Notes under the pieces: model-generated
Seen by the model: the letters and a program-made list of their open reading frames with translations, nothing else
What the model was told of the DNA's origin: nothing
Databases searched by the model: none
NCBI GenBank assembly: GCA_963712165.1
Contig: CAVQGY010000002.1
Location: 620,001 to 684,000 of the forward strand
Reading direction: 5' to 3'
Source: B10-G9 sp963712165
GTDB taxonomy: Bacteria > Chloroflexota > Anaerolineae > Anaerolineales > UBA11858
DNA: 64,000 bases
Made by a program: the position numbers and the translations under genes
Part shown: positions 8,521 to 17,129 of the stretch, one piece after another
How the letters are laid out: the number at the start of each line of letters is the position of its first letter
How positions within the stretch are numbered: position 1 is the stretch's first letter

Positions 8521-9174
8521 TCATCTATTCATTTCAGCCTTGGATTTTATAAAACGAATGATTGGAACCAAATAATAATTAAAAAAATAACTCGCTACTG
8601 CGATTAGCATTATGGTAAATACACTAAATCCGTTTTCTGCAATATCTCTTATAACTATATAAAGGACATAGCCGACAATTGCTAAACGAATAGCTATGGT
8701 CGTTGCAGAAAGAATAAGATCGGAATATTCAACTTCTATAGGAAGAGTAGTTTGTTCTTCCCAGGCAGGATTGCTCTTTAATCCAAAATGATAGTAAAGG
8801 TCATCTCTTGTGCTAACTTTGAGAATAACTCCAGTTGGGGCCTTAACTAATGTCGCTTCGGCAATAATGTTCAAAGGAATAAACCAGTTCCCACAATGCA
8901 ATCCATCTTCTGATAAGAACAGAACGCTTCGTCTCGCCTTCGCCCAACCCAGGCCAGGTCTGGTCTTGCAGTCGCTTTTCATCATTCTGGCTTTTGTAGC
9001 TCCTGCCGTTATAAGTTGTAGATCTGGATTTTTCCTCTCAAATTGCTTTACTTTCGTTGGTACATGATTAAACAGCGAAGTGCCTGATCTACGAGTTAAC
9101 AACCAGATCACAGTGGTTGGAACAATAATAAGAAAAGCCATTGTGCCATAACATAAAAAATAACCATCTTCCAT
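8521..9174 (-). CDS. Membrane protein, unknown function
   Basis: 217 residues from the second of two adjacent ATGs, which is 6 bases after AAGGAG; the preceding 34 codons come from attC sequence. One N-terminal transmembrane helix, a soluble middle of about 110 residues with a beta-rich, PH-domain-like look (SVLFLSEDGLHCGNWFIPL), and two C-terminal helices. No family recognised. The stop is 17 bases from the right box of attC site 6. Confidence 0.65.
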   Translation of the reverse strand: MEDGYFLCYGTMAFLIIVPTTVIWLLTRRSGTSLFNHVPTKVKQFERKNPDLQLITAGATKARMMKSDCKTRPGLGWAKARRSVLFLSEDGLHCGNWFIPLNIIAEATLVKAPTGVILKVSTRDDLYYHFGLKSNPAWEEQTTLPIEVEYSDLILSATTIAIRLAIVGYVLYIVIRDIAENGFSVFTIMLIAVASYFFNYYLVPIIRFIKSKAEMNR

Positions 9175-9203
9175 CATGTTCTCCTTGTAAATTGGGTTAT
9201 GCC

Positions 9204-9404
9204 ACCTACTGGATGAGCTCACTTGTCCTGAGGCACGAAGGGTTGCGAAGCAGCTTCCCTGCTGGTAAGGGCACACGCGGCAGGATCTGTAATCAGTATA
9301 CAGTATTCAGTGATAAGAATACACGGTCGGAAGCGAAGTTTCATCCGGTCTTCCGTCCTCGGTCCCGATCCACCGCAGGAGCTCAGGTGGATCGGGGGTT
9401 AGCT
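9204..9404 (-). repeat. attC site 7 (201 bp)
   Basis: Left ACCTACTGGATGAGCTCAC, right GGGGGTTAGCT. The loop includes a GGCACGAAGGGTTGCGAAG module and an AATCAGTATACAGTATTCAG stretch. Its right box supplies the TAA of the downstream small gene. Confidence 0.75.
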
Positions 9405-9590
9405 TGTGCACTCATCGTTCTTAACCCTAGAAATCAAATATTCAATCAGCTGGAAGGTATTGATCGCTGTGATTTCAACGCCAGGGTTGTTACGGGCAAA
9501 TATTCCATCGGCAAATACTTGGCTTATTGATTCAATCCCGGGAAAATTGTCAGTTACGGAACTATTTCCCAGGTTAAATCGTGCTTTCAT
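9399..9590 (-). CDS. Small cassette protein (63 residues), unknown
   Basis: A 63-residue, mildly acidic soluble protein starting MKARFNLGNSSVTDNFPGI. It has a proper AGGTGA ribosome site 5 bases before the ATG, occupies the whole space between attC sites 7 and 8, and its TAA overlaps the attC right box. These layout features support a real gene despite its length. No motif recognised. Confidence 0.55.
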   Translation of the reverse strand: MKARFNLGNSSVTDNFPGIESISQVFADGIFARNNPGVEITAINTFQLIEYLISRVKNDECTS

Positions 9591-9602
9591 AAATCACCTG
9601 CG

Positions 9603-9666
9603 ATCTAACGGTTGAGTTGGGTGCAGTTTTCTGTAGGGGCGCCTCCCAGTAGGCCTTAGATTATTG
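9603..9666 (-). repeat. attC site 8 (about 64 bp, minimal)
   Basis: Left ATCTAACGGTTGAG, right GATTATTG; about the length of a classical 59-base element and without any inserted repeat. The right boundary is uncertain by a few bases. Confidence 0.5.
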
Positions 9667-10248
9667 GGTTTCCAGGTTCGATACCTCGTCATAAACCTTT
9701 TGTCCCTTTAAAGAGGACACTCCGCCTGAAACCATGAAAGCCATTGCTCTTCCACTGTCTATTTCAAGTGGCGTAATTTGTTCTCTGTTGGCAATGATCA
9801 CAAACCCGCCCAGGTTGAAAGCTTGAGGAACGTACACCGCAACGCTATCTGCTGCACCTAGGTCCGACAAGAACTCTCTAGTAATAAACCCCATAAACTG
9901 GATGCCACTTCCAGGCAGGAGCGAGACCATCACAGGCTGATTAAACTGCTTTTCATCCCCAACGAATGCGCTCATCATATCCTTAACAGAGGAATAGATC
10001 ATCTTTCCGACAGGCATACGGTTAAATAGGTTGTCGATGAGGTTTGTTAAGCTCCTAGCAAGAACTGTAGAGACAAGGAAGCCAGTAATAGTGACCAGCG
10101 ACAACATGAGCAGAAAACCCAAACCCGGGATATCAAAATCAAATACTTGATCAATCCTTAAGAAGACTATATATAGGACGTAGACAGTTGCGACTATTGG
10201 GATGAGAAATAATAAACCTTGACCGAAGTATGCAGCAATTTTTTTCAC
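9661..10248 (-). CDS. DUF502 family membrane protein
   Basis: 195 residues with two N-terminal transmembrane helices (FGQGLLFLIPIVATVYVLY and LLMLSLVTITGFLVSTV). The soluble domain carries NRMPVGKMIYSSVKD and VYVPQAFNLGGFVIIANREQ, the conserved DUF502 blocks. The start is taken as GTG at 10248, 5 bases after GGAGG; an ATG four codons upstream overlaps that ribosome site. DUF502 proteins are widespread, often chromosomal, of unknown function; finding one as a mobile cassette is unusual. Confidence 0.82.
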   Translation of the reverse strand: MKKIAAYFGQGLLFLIPIVATVYVLYIVFLRIDQVFDFDIPGLGFLLMLSLVTITGFLVSTVLARSLTNLIDNLFNRMPVGKMIYSSVKDMMSAFVGDEKQFNQPVMVSLLPGSGIQFMGFITREFLSDLGAADSVAVYVPQAFNLGGFVIIANREQITPLEIDSGRAMAFMVSGGVSSLKGQKVYDEVSNLETQ

Positions 10249-10311
10249 GGATCCTCCCATGATTGGTAATTTTGGTAGACTTACTGCCTAGACTGGATTC
10301 TAAGTAACCCG

Positions 10312-10441
10312 ATTTTTACGGATGAGCTCACTTGTCCTGAGGAACGAAGGGTCGCGAAGCATCCTTTAGCTCACCCGCAGTCGGGCCCAATTTTTAAATT
10401 TTCATTTCACCCAGGCTTTCAGGTGGACTCGGGGGTTATTA
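10312..10441 (-). repeat. attC site 9
   Basis: Left TTTTACGGATGAGCTCAC, right GGGGGTTATTA. The loop joins a GGAACGAAGG...GCGAAGCATCC module with an AT-rich TTTTAAATTTTC stretch. Confidence 0.7.
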
Positions 10442-10930
10442 TATTTCCTCTCCTGTATCTGGCAAATCTTGATCTTCTGTTGTTAATTCTTTGATCATCC
10501 GGACACTATCTAGTGGACGATCTGTATATAAACTCACATAGTCCCAACCTAAGACTTGATAGAATGGCACTGCAGTCAAACTCGCGTCAAGCCAAAGACC
10601 ATCCACATTATGAGCGATGGCATCCTCGTATGCATGCTCCATTAACATAGTTCCAATACCTTGTCTGGAGAATTCAGGTTCAACACAAATAGAACAAAGC
10701 TCATTCGTTTCAGGGTACCAGCGAACATACCCTAGCAATCTTCCGCCATCTTCAGCTATAAAAACCCGCTGTGTTTCCAAACGCCAATAATATTTTTCCA
10801 GGGGGCTTTTATTGATCCACTCCTCTAATTGCTGGATTGTATAGTCGTCTCGACACAGCTCCATTACAGCTCGGTCATGAAGCTCTTTCATTTTTTGGAC
10901 ATCATCAATAACTGCTTTCCTGATGATCAT
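10439..10930 (-). CDS. GNAT N-acetyltransferase
   Basis: 163 residues. The GNAT core is clear: MIIRKAVIDDVQKMKELHD at the N-terminus, LGYVRWYP and LCSICVEPEFSRQGIGTML, containing the Q/RxxGxG/A acetyl-CoA loop (RQGIGT), then PFYQVLGWDYV as motif B. These enzymes acetylate amines on small molecules or proteins; the substrate is not predictable. The TAA stop is made by the attC right box. The C-terminal 15 residues are acidic and probably disordered. Confidence 0.88.
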   Translation of the reverse strand: MIIRKAVIDDVQKMKELHDRAVMELCRDDYTIQQLEEWINKSPLEKYYWRLETQRVFIAEDGGRLLGYVRWYPETNELCSICVEPEFSRQGIGTMLMEHAYEDAIAHNVDGLWLDASLTAVPFYQVLGWDYVSLYTDRPLDSVRMIKELTTEDQDLPDTGEEI

Positions 10931-10947
10931 TGTGGATCGACTTTTTA

Positions 10948-10990
10948 GAACGTAGCGGATGAGATTTTCATAGGGGAGCTTGTGTTAGAC
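10948..10990 (-). repeat. attC-like remnant, site 10 (43 bp)
   Basis: GAACGTAGCGGATGAG on the left and GTTAGAC on the right, with almost no loop. Probably a deletion product of a larger attC; it may be inactive. Confidence 0.45.
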
Positions 10991-11025
10991 CGCCAGTGAT
11001 TAATCGTGGCGTCTATCTGCCTTCG

Positions 11026-11583
11026 TCATTTTGTTTTACATGTCCATAACACAAAACTTACATCTTCAGATTTGATTTCTTTCTGTTCAACTAAGTCAAA
11101 TCCTGTAGATTCTAAGGTCTGTTTGAGAGATTTAAGCGATCGATTCGCGCCTGGGACTCCCTTGTCTTTGGCAATAATAAAACTTCCTGAGGGTACCAGG
11201 ATGCGTTGGACCTCTTTCAAACCTTGGTGAAGATCATGCCAATGATCAACTGAGTCGAAAGCAAAGACAAGATTGGCGATGTTATCATCAACTGGTATTT
11301 CTTCTGCTGATCCTACCTTGAAATCGATCTGATAATCAACCTCATGTTTTTCTGTCAATTCTTTTGCGATCTCGATCATTCGTGGTACAGGGTCAATCCC
11401 GATCAAGGTGCCATCTTTGACCCTGGCCGCTGCATGGCGAAGGGCGGATCCAGTACCACAACCCACATCAATGATAGTTGAATGATCAGGTAGGTCTATA
11501 TTCTCTACAGCCAATTTATTGGTGGGGTAATCACCATAGTTAGCTGCGTACCATTCCGCTGTTTCCGAATTCCATTCAGTCAT
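11026..11583 (-). CDS. Class I SAM-dependent methyltransferase
   Basis: 185 residues. Motif I is IIDVGCGTGSALRHAA (residues ~37-52), the acidic motif II is LIGIDPVPRM, and NLVFAFDSVDHWHDL plus VQRILVPSGSFII cover motifs III and IV, a Methyltransf_11-type Rossmann enzyme. Size fits a small-molecule methyltransferase; substrate unknown. The cassette is bounded by the short site 10 and the weak site 11. Confidence 0.88.
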   Translation of the reverse strand: MTEWNSETAEWYAANYGDYPTNKLAVENIDLPDHSTIIDVGCGTGSALRHAAARVKDGTLIGIDPVPRMIEIAKELTEKHEVDYQIDFKVGSAEEIPVDDNIANLVFAFDSVDHWHDLHQGLKEVQRILVPSGSFIIAKDKGVPGANRSLKSLKQTLESTGFDLVEQKEIKSEDVSFVLWTCKTK

Positions 11584-11587
11584 AGTT

Positions 11588-11689
11588 TTTTAAGATGGTC
11601 GTTCTATGGGAGGTGCCCTTTGCCTTCGCTTTCCTCATCAGGCTCGGGACAGGAAGGACAGGCCAGTCGAAGGGGAGCTGAAGTTGGGC
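11588..11689 (-). repeat. attC-like site 11 (weak)
   Basis: The right end AAGGGGAGCTGAAGTTGGGC fits an attC right half (GTTGGGC). The left half is barely recognisable. About 102 bp; boundaries uncertain. Confidence 0.35.
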
Positions 11690-11698
11690 AGCAGACAC

Positions 11699-12595
11699 CT
11701 ACTCGCTTCTCTGCAGTAAATATTCATCAAAAAACCCTACCACACGCTCCTCGTACTTAATAGGATACATGGGGTACATTCCTACATGGTTCACACCAGC
11801 TTCAGTCCATAAATAGCGGGGATCTCCTGAAGCATCATACAGGCGCTTTGCAGAATCTGCGGGTATCATGCCATCCGCTTCTCCCTGGATGATCATTACT
11901 GGTCGAGGACTTATCGCTCTAATTCGATCTACCGGACGCAACATTTCTACCTTCACCCCGGTTTCTTTCTCAGCAAAGAATCGGATAAATGGCAAGAATA
12001 TCCTGCTTGATACCGCCCATCTCAGTTCATCTTCCAGTGTGGGAAAGGCGCTATCCACTATCACAGCCTCTATCTCAAGGCGCCTCGATGCCAGCTCCAG
12101 CACTGCCACTCCCCCCATAGAACTTCCCCAGGCTCCGATATGCTCCACGCCTGCCTGGCGCAAAGCGTACTCTAACGCAGCCTCCACATCCAATGCTTCA
12201 TAATATCCTAATGTGCTCAGTTCTCCACCGCTATCACCATGTGCCCGAAAATCCCATGCCAGGACCCCGTATCCATTACGCGCATATAGCACATATTGGT
12301 CTACAGACCGCTTATCCCCATGACCATGGGCAACCAAAATCAGCGCTCCGTTTACTGGAGGTGTATACCACGCTGCCAGCTCTATCCCATCAACAGTGAC
12401 CAATTGAATATTTTCGTAGTCAATCCCATATACATCTGGTGTTTTGTTATCTAAAAGTTGGTTTCGTTGTGGATGTAAGTATCTTGAAGTGCTGTTAAAA
12501 GATGCGAATGCAATACTCCCGATAAACAATCCGCATAATACGATCAGGCCAAAGGAGAACAGATTGAACCAATACCGCCAACCCTTATTCTTCAT
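11699..12595 (-). CDS. Membrane-anchored alpha/beta hydrolase
   Basis: 298 residues. An N-terminal transmembrane helix is followed by a cap-less alpha/beta-hydrolase core: AHGHGDKRS oxyanion region, GAWGSSMGGVAVLEL with nucleophile Ser in GSSMGG, acid Asp in QGEADGMIP and His in AGVNHVGMYP. It resembles the DUF1100/BAAT-like cell-surface esterases of unknown substrate. The active site would face outside if the helix is a signal anchor. Complete and intact, unlike the other two alpha/beta hydrolases in this array. Confidence 0.88.
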   Translation of the reverse strand: MKNKGWRYWFNLFSFGLIVLCGLFIGSIAFASFNSTSRYLHPQRNQLLDNKTPDVYGIDYENIQLVTVDGIELAAWYTPPVNGALILVAHGHGDKRSVDQYVLYARNGYGVLAWDFRAHGDSGGELSTLGYYEALDVEAALEYALRQAGVEHIGAWGSSMGGVAVLELASRRLEIEAVIVDSAFPTLEDELRWAVSSRIFLPFIRFFAEKETGVKVEMLRPVDRIRAISPRPVMIIQGEADGMIPADSAKRLYDASGDPRYLWTEAGVNHVGMYPMYPIKYEERVVGFFDEYLLQRSE

Positions 12596-12621
12596 TTATT
12601 CCTTCATTCCATATGTGGACT

Positions 12622-12723
12622 GGCTAACGGATGAGCTTCGCGAAGTATCTTTTGGGCACCTAGTGTCAGGACCAGCTGTTATTGATTATAGATCAGAAAC
12701 CAAAAAGGTTATAAGAGTTAGAA
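12622..12723 (-). repeat. attC-like site 12 (right half degenerate)
   Basis: The left half is clean, GGCTAACGGATGAGCTTCG; the loop has ATTGATTATAGATCAG; the right end is guessed at AGAGTTAGAA. About 64 bases separate it from the permease stop, longer than usual. Confidence 0.45.
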
Positions 12724-12786
12724 TGCCCAGGGAGCGAGGAGATCAGGTATTGCGGGTCTTGGGTGGTTTTGGTGCTGAAAGGCACC

Positions 12787-13929
12787 CTATGCCTTCCTCA
12801 TTTGCTTGTGATGAAATAACCATATTCCGATCACAAAATATAACGCTGAAAGGAAAGATAGTGATATTAATTCATAGCCAACATCCATGAATCCGGCCCC
12901 AAGGGTGAGTATTTTATTCAATGCGACGATGGCATGGGTAGGAGGGATAATATCGTAGAGATTGATAACACGTCCAGCCACTTCAAAAAAACGGATGCGA
13001 GGTAGAGGATACACTGCACCAGAGAAAAACATGAAGAAGATCAGGGGAAAGTTGGCGATGATGAATGCCTGGCTAACGGTCTTCGAAAAGGCAGCAACGA
13101 TTAAACCAACACCGACGACTGCAATGGATGTGATTGCCCCAATGATCATCGCTGTCCAGATGGGACCCTCGCTTTCAAACCCCAGTGCCATCGCGGAAAG
13201 AAGTGTCAGGATTATTGCAGTGATGCCCAGCAGGATAGTCGATAGGCTGACCCCGGTGAGCAAATCGAAAGCCTTCATGCGGGTGAGTTTCAAGCGGTGC
13301 AAAGTCCCGGATTCGACTTCGTAAGCGATTGTCATAGAAACGATGAAGACCAGCATCACAACTGATATGATGAGCATCCCCGGCACGTACAGGTCGAATT
13401 CGGAACGGCCTCCCGACGCCCCCAACGCAATCTCTTCCATCGTGATTGGACGCGTTTCATTTGTGACCTCCTGCACGAATTCGTCAACGGCACTACTGGC
13501 CAATATAGCGCCAACGGCGTAGTAGGGGTTGGTCAGGTCGCCAATCAGGGTGAGCATAGATGCGGCGGATTTGTCCCCCTGGGAAGCTGCCAGGAGCGTT
13601 TCAGAGAAATCCTCCGGGATAATGATAAGAACTTCGGCGTCGCGATCCCGGAGCAGAATCTCGCCTTCCTCTCGATCGCTTATGGTTGTCACATCCAGGA
13701 GGGGATCGCCGCTGGCGTAGGAAAGGGTCTCCAGCACGGTAACTATTTCTGCCCCAGATGATCCCAGGTCTTGATTAAGTATCATCACGCCGTAGGTTGT
13801 CGAGCCGCTCGGAATCATTAACCAGTACAGCAGAACGAAGAACGGCCCGATGATCAAGCTAAGACTCATCGTGCTCCAGTCACGCGACTGTTCCTTGAGG
13901 CTTTTCCAAAATATCTTAATTATTTTCAT
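12787..13929 (-). CDS. ABC-2 type transporter permease
   Basis: 380 residues with the ABC-2 (DrrB/YhgE-like) layout. One N-terminal transmembrane helix is followed by an extracellular domain of about 140 residues, then five C-terminal helices including FSKTVSQAFIIANFPLIFFM and the PxP-type loop YPLPRIRFFEV. Its start overlaps the stop of the ATPase gene by 4 bases (ATGA), so they are translationally coupled. Together they form a complete two-gene exporter in one cassette. Such exporters move drugs, lipids or peptides; the substrate is unknown. Confidence 0.88.
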   Translation of the reverse strand: MKIIKIFWKSLKEQSRDWSTMSLSLIIGPFFVLLYWLMIPSGSTTYGVMILNQDLGSSGAEIVTVLETLSYASGDPLLDVTTISDREEGEILLRDRDAEVLIIIPEDFSETLLAASQGDKSAASMLTLIGDLTNPYYAVGAILASSAVDEFVQEVTNETRPITMEEIALGASGGRSEFDLYVPGMLIISVVMLVFIVSMTIAYEVESGTLHRLKLTRMKAFDLLTGVSLSTILLGITAIILTLLSAMALGFESEGPIWTAMIIGAITSIAVVGVGLIVAAFSKTVSQAFIIANFPLIFFMFFSGAVYPLPRIRFFEVAGRVINLYDIIPPTHAIVALNKILTLGAGFMDVGYELISLSFLSALYFVIGIWLFHHKQMRKA

Positions 13930-14864
13930 TCCCGCAATCTCCGTCCAGTTAGAAGGATGAAGACATCTTCCAGAGAATTTTCCCGCACCCGCACTTCCCC
14001 GGGTTGAACCCCCGCCGCAGTGAACCTTTCTAGTATCACTGGAAGCAGGTTCACAACATCGAGGGCGCGGATATACAGAGTTTCATCCGTCATGGTGATG
14101 ATGGCGCGATCTTCTAAATTATCCAGAGCTACCCGGGTGGGGGCACTTTTATCTGGCAGGGTGATTTCCAGAACATCACCCTCGCCCACGCTATGTTTGA
14201 GCGCCTTCGGTGAATCAAGGACGAGCAGTTCTCCATAATCGATGATCGCGACCCGGTCCGCGATACGTTCAGCTTCGTCCATGTTGTGAGTGGTCAGAAT
14301 GATGGTTTTTGTCTGGGCAAGGGTCTTGATATACTCGCGCACTCTGATACGGCTTTGAGGATCGAGCCCGGCTTCAGGTTCGTCGAGAATTACAATTTCC
14401 GGATCATGGACGAGTGCCATTGCGAGGTTTAAGCGACGCTGCATACCTCCTGATAGGGTCCTGGCGAGTTTATGAGCAACCTCGATCAGATCCAATTTTT
14501 CCAGTAAATGATTGGACTGTTGCCGAGCCTGAGCGGCCTTGAGACCGTACATCTCCCCGATGAACTGAAGTTGTTCCAAGCAGGTTAGTTTCTTCCAGAG
14601 CACAATTTCCTGCGGACAGACTCCTACTCTGCTTCGGAGATCTGCGCTGCCGCTGGAGATGGTTTGACCATGGATCGTTACCTGTCCATCGTCCGGTTGG
14701 AGCAGTCCGCACATCATGTTGATCGAGGTCGTCTTGCCAGCACCATTAGGACCCAGTAAACCAAACACCTCCCCGGCATACACTTCAAGACTGAGATTCT
14801 TTACAGCGAAGAGGTCCCCGTAGCTTTTAGTTAGGCCATTGGCCTGAAGAACAACCTTATTCAC
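13926..14864 (-). CDS. ABC-2 transporter ATP-binding subunit
   Basis: 312 residues from GTG at 14864, which has AAAGGGG 8 bases upstream; an ATG 32 codons earlier lies in attC-derived sequence and is less likely. Walker A GLLGPNGAGKTTS, signature LSGGMQRRLNLAMALVHDP, Walker B VILDEPEAGLDP and switch H in TTHNMDEAE are all present, as is the C-terminal DUF4162-like domain common in drug-exporter ATPases. It partners the overlapping permease. Confidence 0.92.
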   Translation of the reverse strand: MNKVVLQANGLTKSYGDLFAVKNLSLEVYAGEVFGLLGPNGAGKTTSINMMCGLLQPDDGQVTIHGQTISSGSADLRSRVGVCPQEIVLWKKLTCLEQLQFIGEMYGLKAAQARQQSNHLLEKLDLIEVAHKLARTLSGGMQRRLNLAMALVHDPEIVILDEPEAGLDPQSRIRVREYIKTLAQTKTIILTTHNMDEAERIADRVAIIDYGELLVLDSPKALKHSVGEGDVLEITLPDKSAPTRVALDNLEDRAIITMTDETLYIRALDVVNLLPVILERFTAAGVQPGEVRVRENSLEDVFILLTGRRLRE

Positions 14865-14941
14865 GTTTGAAGCCCCTTTGTCAGTAAGGGTGTGGCGTAT
14901 CTGAACTTGTTTGGAGACAATCCTGCTGTTACTGTTCTTCC

Positions 14942-15143
14942 GACTAACGGATGAGCTCACATGTCCTGAGGATCGAAGAGTTGCGAAGCATCTATCCTGC
15001 GGGTAAGGGCACCCGTAGCAGGATTCAAGTATTCAGTAATCATTGTAACCGGTCGGAAGCGAAGCTTCCATCCGTCTTCGGTCTCTTTACACCGGTCGTT
15101 CGATCAGCGACCATCCTGCTGCCGGGTGGAGCGGGGGTTAGCC
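14942..15143 (-). repeat. attC site 13 (202 bp)
   Basis: Boxes GACTAAC and GTTAGCC. The loop holds a GTCCTGAGGATCGAAGAG module, AAGTATTCAGTAATCA and a CCGGTCGGAAGCGAAGC module. Confidence 0.8.
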
Positions 15144-15191
15144 GTTCAAAAATGGGAACCTAATCCTGCCCCATGCTTTTATCCAGTTTTG

Positions 15192-15647
15192 TCACTTCAC
15201 TAAAAGAGGAGCTCCTGAATAGTTCGCCCAAGTACCCTGCAACATTTCGGCACAGTCCAACGCATATAGGCCTGGTTCAAGATCGAAGATCATCAACCGA
15301 GTGTCACTTATCACCGGCTTGTGGCTCTCGATAGAGGCCCATGTAGGAAAACTGGTTGATGTTTTTCCCTCACTATAGTGATCAAGAAAATCATCCCAGG
15401 TCTTACCTTCTTCAAGTCTATATATCCTGAGAGTTACATTCGCTTCTGTGGTATTGTCAAAAGTGAGAGTAAATTCTCCACGGGTAATTACCGGGGGACC
15501 TTCATATATGCATTTTTCTGGTTCAAAAGTGACGGTAAGTGCGTCAACATCTACCGGGGCAATAGTCTCTTCAGTTTGAGAACAACTTGATAGGAGCACG
15601 GGGACAATGAGGAGAAGGATGATCCCTAGTTGGGAAATACATTTCAT
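15192..15647 (-). CDS. Lipoprotein, unknown function
   Basis: 151 residues from ATG 15647, which has a near-perfect AGGAGGT ribosome site. Signal peptide plus lipobox (VPVLLSSC). The mature part looks like a small beta-sandwich, with FTLTFDNTTEANVTLRIYR and LMIFDLEPGLYALDCAEM suggesting a cupredoxin-like or fibronectin-like fold. No metal-ligand set is certain. One of at least six lipoproteins in the array. Confidence 0.7.
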   Translation of the reverse strand: MKCISQLGIILLLIVPVLLSSCSQTEETIAPVDVDALTVTFEPEKCIYEGPPVITRGEFTLTFDNTTEANVTLRIYRLEEGKTWDDFLDHYSEGKTSTSFPTWASIESHKPVISDTRLMIFDLEPGLYALDCAEMLQGTWANYSGAPLLVK

Positions 15648-15720
15648 ATTAAACCTCCTAATGTTAATTGCTTCTAACCGGGACTTCCGTGTATTATCCT
15701 TCCTCCTCGTTTTGTTGGAT

Positions 15721-15836
15721 GCCTGCCGGATGAGCTCATTTGTCCTGAGGAACGAAGGGTTGCGAAACATCTACCCTGCGGGTAAGGGCACCTGCTCTGA
15801 GCGGAGACGAAGAGTCGGGTGGAGCGTGGGTTAGCC
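15721..15836 (-). repeat. attC site 14 (116 bp)
   Basis: Left GCCTGCCGGATGAGCTCA, right GCGTGGGTTAGCC. Contains GGAACGAAGGGTTGCGAAA and GGGTAAGGGCACCTG modules but lacks the longer insert seen in sites 6 and 16. Confidence 0.75.
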
Positions 15837-16283
15837 AGCAACTGTATAACCACTTTCTAGAATTGCTTTGATATTCTCCAAGCGCTCGCGTAATTTGCGG
15901 AATAGGATCGCCCGGATAATCGGTTCAAAAAGTTTTAGTATCCCGTGGTAATGAAGTGTTTCGCGCTGGATCAGCTGAGTCCCATCCTTCTCTTGAATGA
16001 ACTGATAGGCCAGTTGGCCATACATCCCAGCGCCTTTGAAATCTTCTTCAAGATGCTCGTTCGGTTCAAAACGAGTGATCTCGGACAGTATCTCGCCTCG
16101 ATAGAAAGGTAGCATCTGTACCACTTCGCGGTAACAGGTTCCTACGCCTGGAGGACCAGGCGTTGTTTTTTCTAATACCAAGACGGGAGAACCCTCCTCC
16201 TGAGGAAATTTGTCCTTGTCTCTCAAGAAGGTAAAAACATCAATTGGTTCCCGATTGATCAATATGGACAATTCGAAGTACAT
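15831..16283 (-). CDS. SRPBCC (START/polyketide-cyclase-like) protein
   Basis: 150 residues. The sequence opens MYFELSILINREPIDVFTFL, the first strand and helix of the SRPBCC helix-grip fold, with ITRFEPNEHLEEDF in the middle and a long C-terminal helix ending LRERLENIKAIL. The family binds hydrophobic ligands in a deep cavity; the ligand is unknown. Its TAA is formed by the attC right box (15830-15836). Confidence 0.8.
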   Translation of the reverse strand: MYFELSILINREPIDVFTFLRDKDKFPQEEGSPVLVLEKTTPGPPGVGTCYREVVQMLPFYRGEILSEITRFEPNEHLEEDFKGAGMYGQLAYQFIQEKDGTQLIQRETLHYHGILKLFEPIIRAILFRKLRERLENIKAILESGYTVAG

Positions 16284-16316
16284 GAAATATTCCTTTGCAA
16301 TAAGGTAAATTTGGCT

Positions 16317-16381
16317 GGCTAACTGAAGAGCTCACCTGGCGGCGGTGCTAGTCAGCTGCGACGATCTATTATGTGTTCTAA
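16317..16381 (-). repeat. attC-like site 15 (65 bp, degenerate)
   Basis: Left GGCTAACTGAAGAGCTCAC is clear. The right boundary is inferred from GTTCTAA, which overlaps the TAG of the DUF3224-like gene. Confidence 0.45.
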
Positions 16382-16749
16382 AGCTCATAAGAGAGCTGAA
16401 ATTGGTGGCCGTTCTCGTCTTGAGTAATGACCATAGATCCCGAAATAGATTGAAGCTCTCCACTTCCCGAACCCCTGAGAATGGTGATTTCTAAAGTCTG
16501 GCTCTCTCCATCCATAATCCCTTTGTGGACCAGCGTGAACGAGCCTTTCTTTCCTTCTAGCGAACCAGAGACCTCTTCGATGGCATAGTAGGCCGCCGCC
16601 CCGGCTTCCGTCCTCTTACTAATCATCTGACCGGTCCCGCTAGCGGTCAGACCACCAACGTAGGACTTTTTGATCAGCATCCGACCGGCAGAAAAGCCAT
16701 CGTCAACTTGCGGTGTCAATTCGACGCTGAATGTTCCAGATACGGACAT
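16378..16749 (-). CDS. DUF3224 family protein
   Basis: 123 residues. GTFSVELTPQ at the start, GRMLIKKSYVGGLTASGTGQ, YYAIEEVSGSLEGKKGSFTL and SGSGELQSISGSMVI follow the DUF3224 pattern, a small single-domain beta-barrel of the allene-oxide-cyclase-like type. Function unknown. The start is unambiguous, being preceded by GAGGAGGTTAATAA. Confidence 0.8.
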   Translation of the reverse strand: MSVSGTFSVELTPQVDDGFSAGRMLIKKSYVGGLTASGTGQMISKRTEAGAAAYYAIEEVSGSLEGKKGSFTLVHKGIMDGESQTLEITILRGSGSGELQSISGSMVITQDENGHQFQLSYEL

Positions 16750-16848
16750 TTATTAACCTCCTCGTTTGAAGCTCGGGCTGGGAAAGACAGACCAAGTAGT
16801 CCCACTAGGATAAGAGAATAAAATTACCTCACCGCATACTTCCTAGAC

Positions 16849-17120
16849 ACATAACGGATGAGCTCACTTGTCCTGAGGCACGAAGGGTTGCGAAGCATCT
16901 ACCCTGCGGGTAAGGGCACCTGCTCTGAGCGGACCCCGAGAACTTCGCTTCGCTCTGCATAAACTCCGCCGAGGGGGCAGTTGAAGAGTCAGGTGGTCCC
17001 TTCTGAGCCCTTCGACTCTGACTCCGTCATCGCTCCCTTCGCTATAACTCAGGGCAGGCAGGGTAAACCTAGCCGAAGGGGACCCCCCTGAGCAAAGCCG
17101 AAGGGGAGCGGAGGTTAGCT
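16849..17120 (-). repeat. attC site 16 (272 bp, repeat-loaded)
   Basis: Boxes ACATAAC and GTTAGCT. Near-identical over most of its length to site 6, including ACTTCGCTT, CTGCATAAACTCCGCCGAGG and CCCTTCGACTCTGAC modules, so the two arose by copying or by exchange. Confidence 0.8.
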
Positions 17121-17129
17121 GACTAATTG

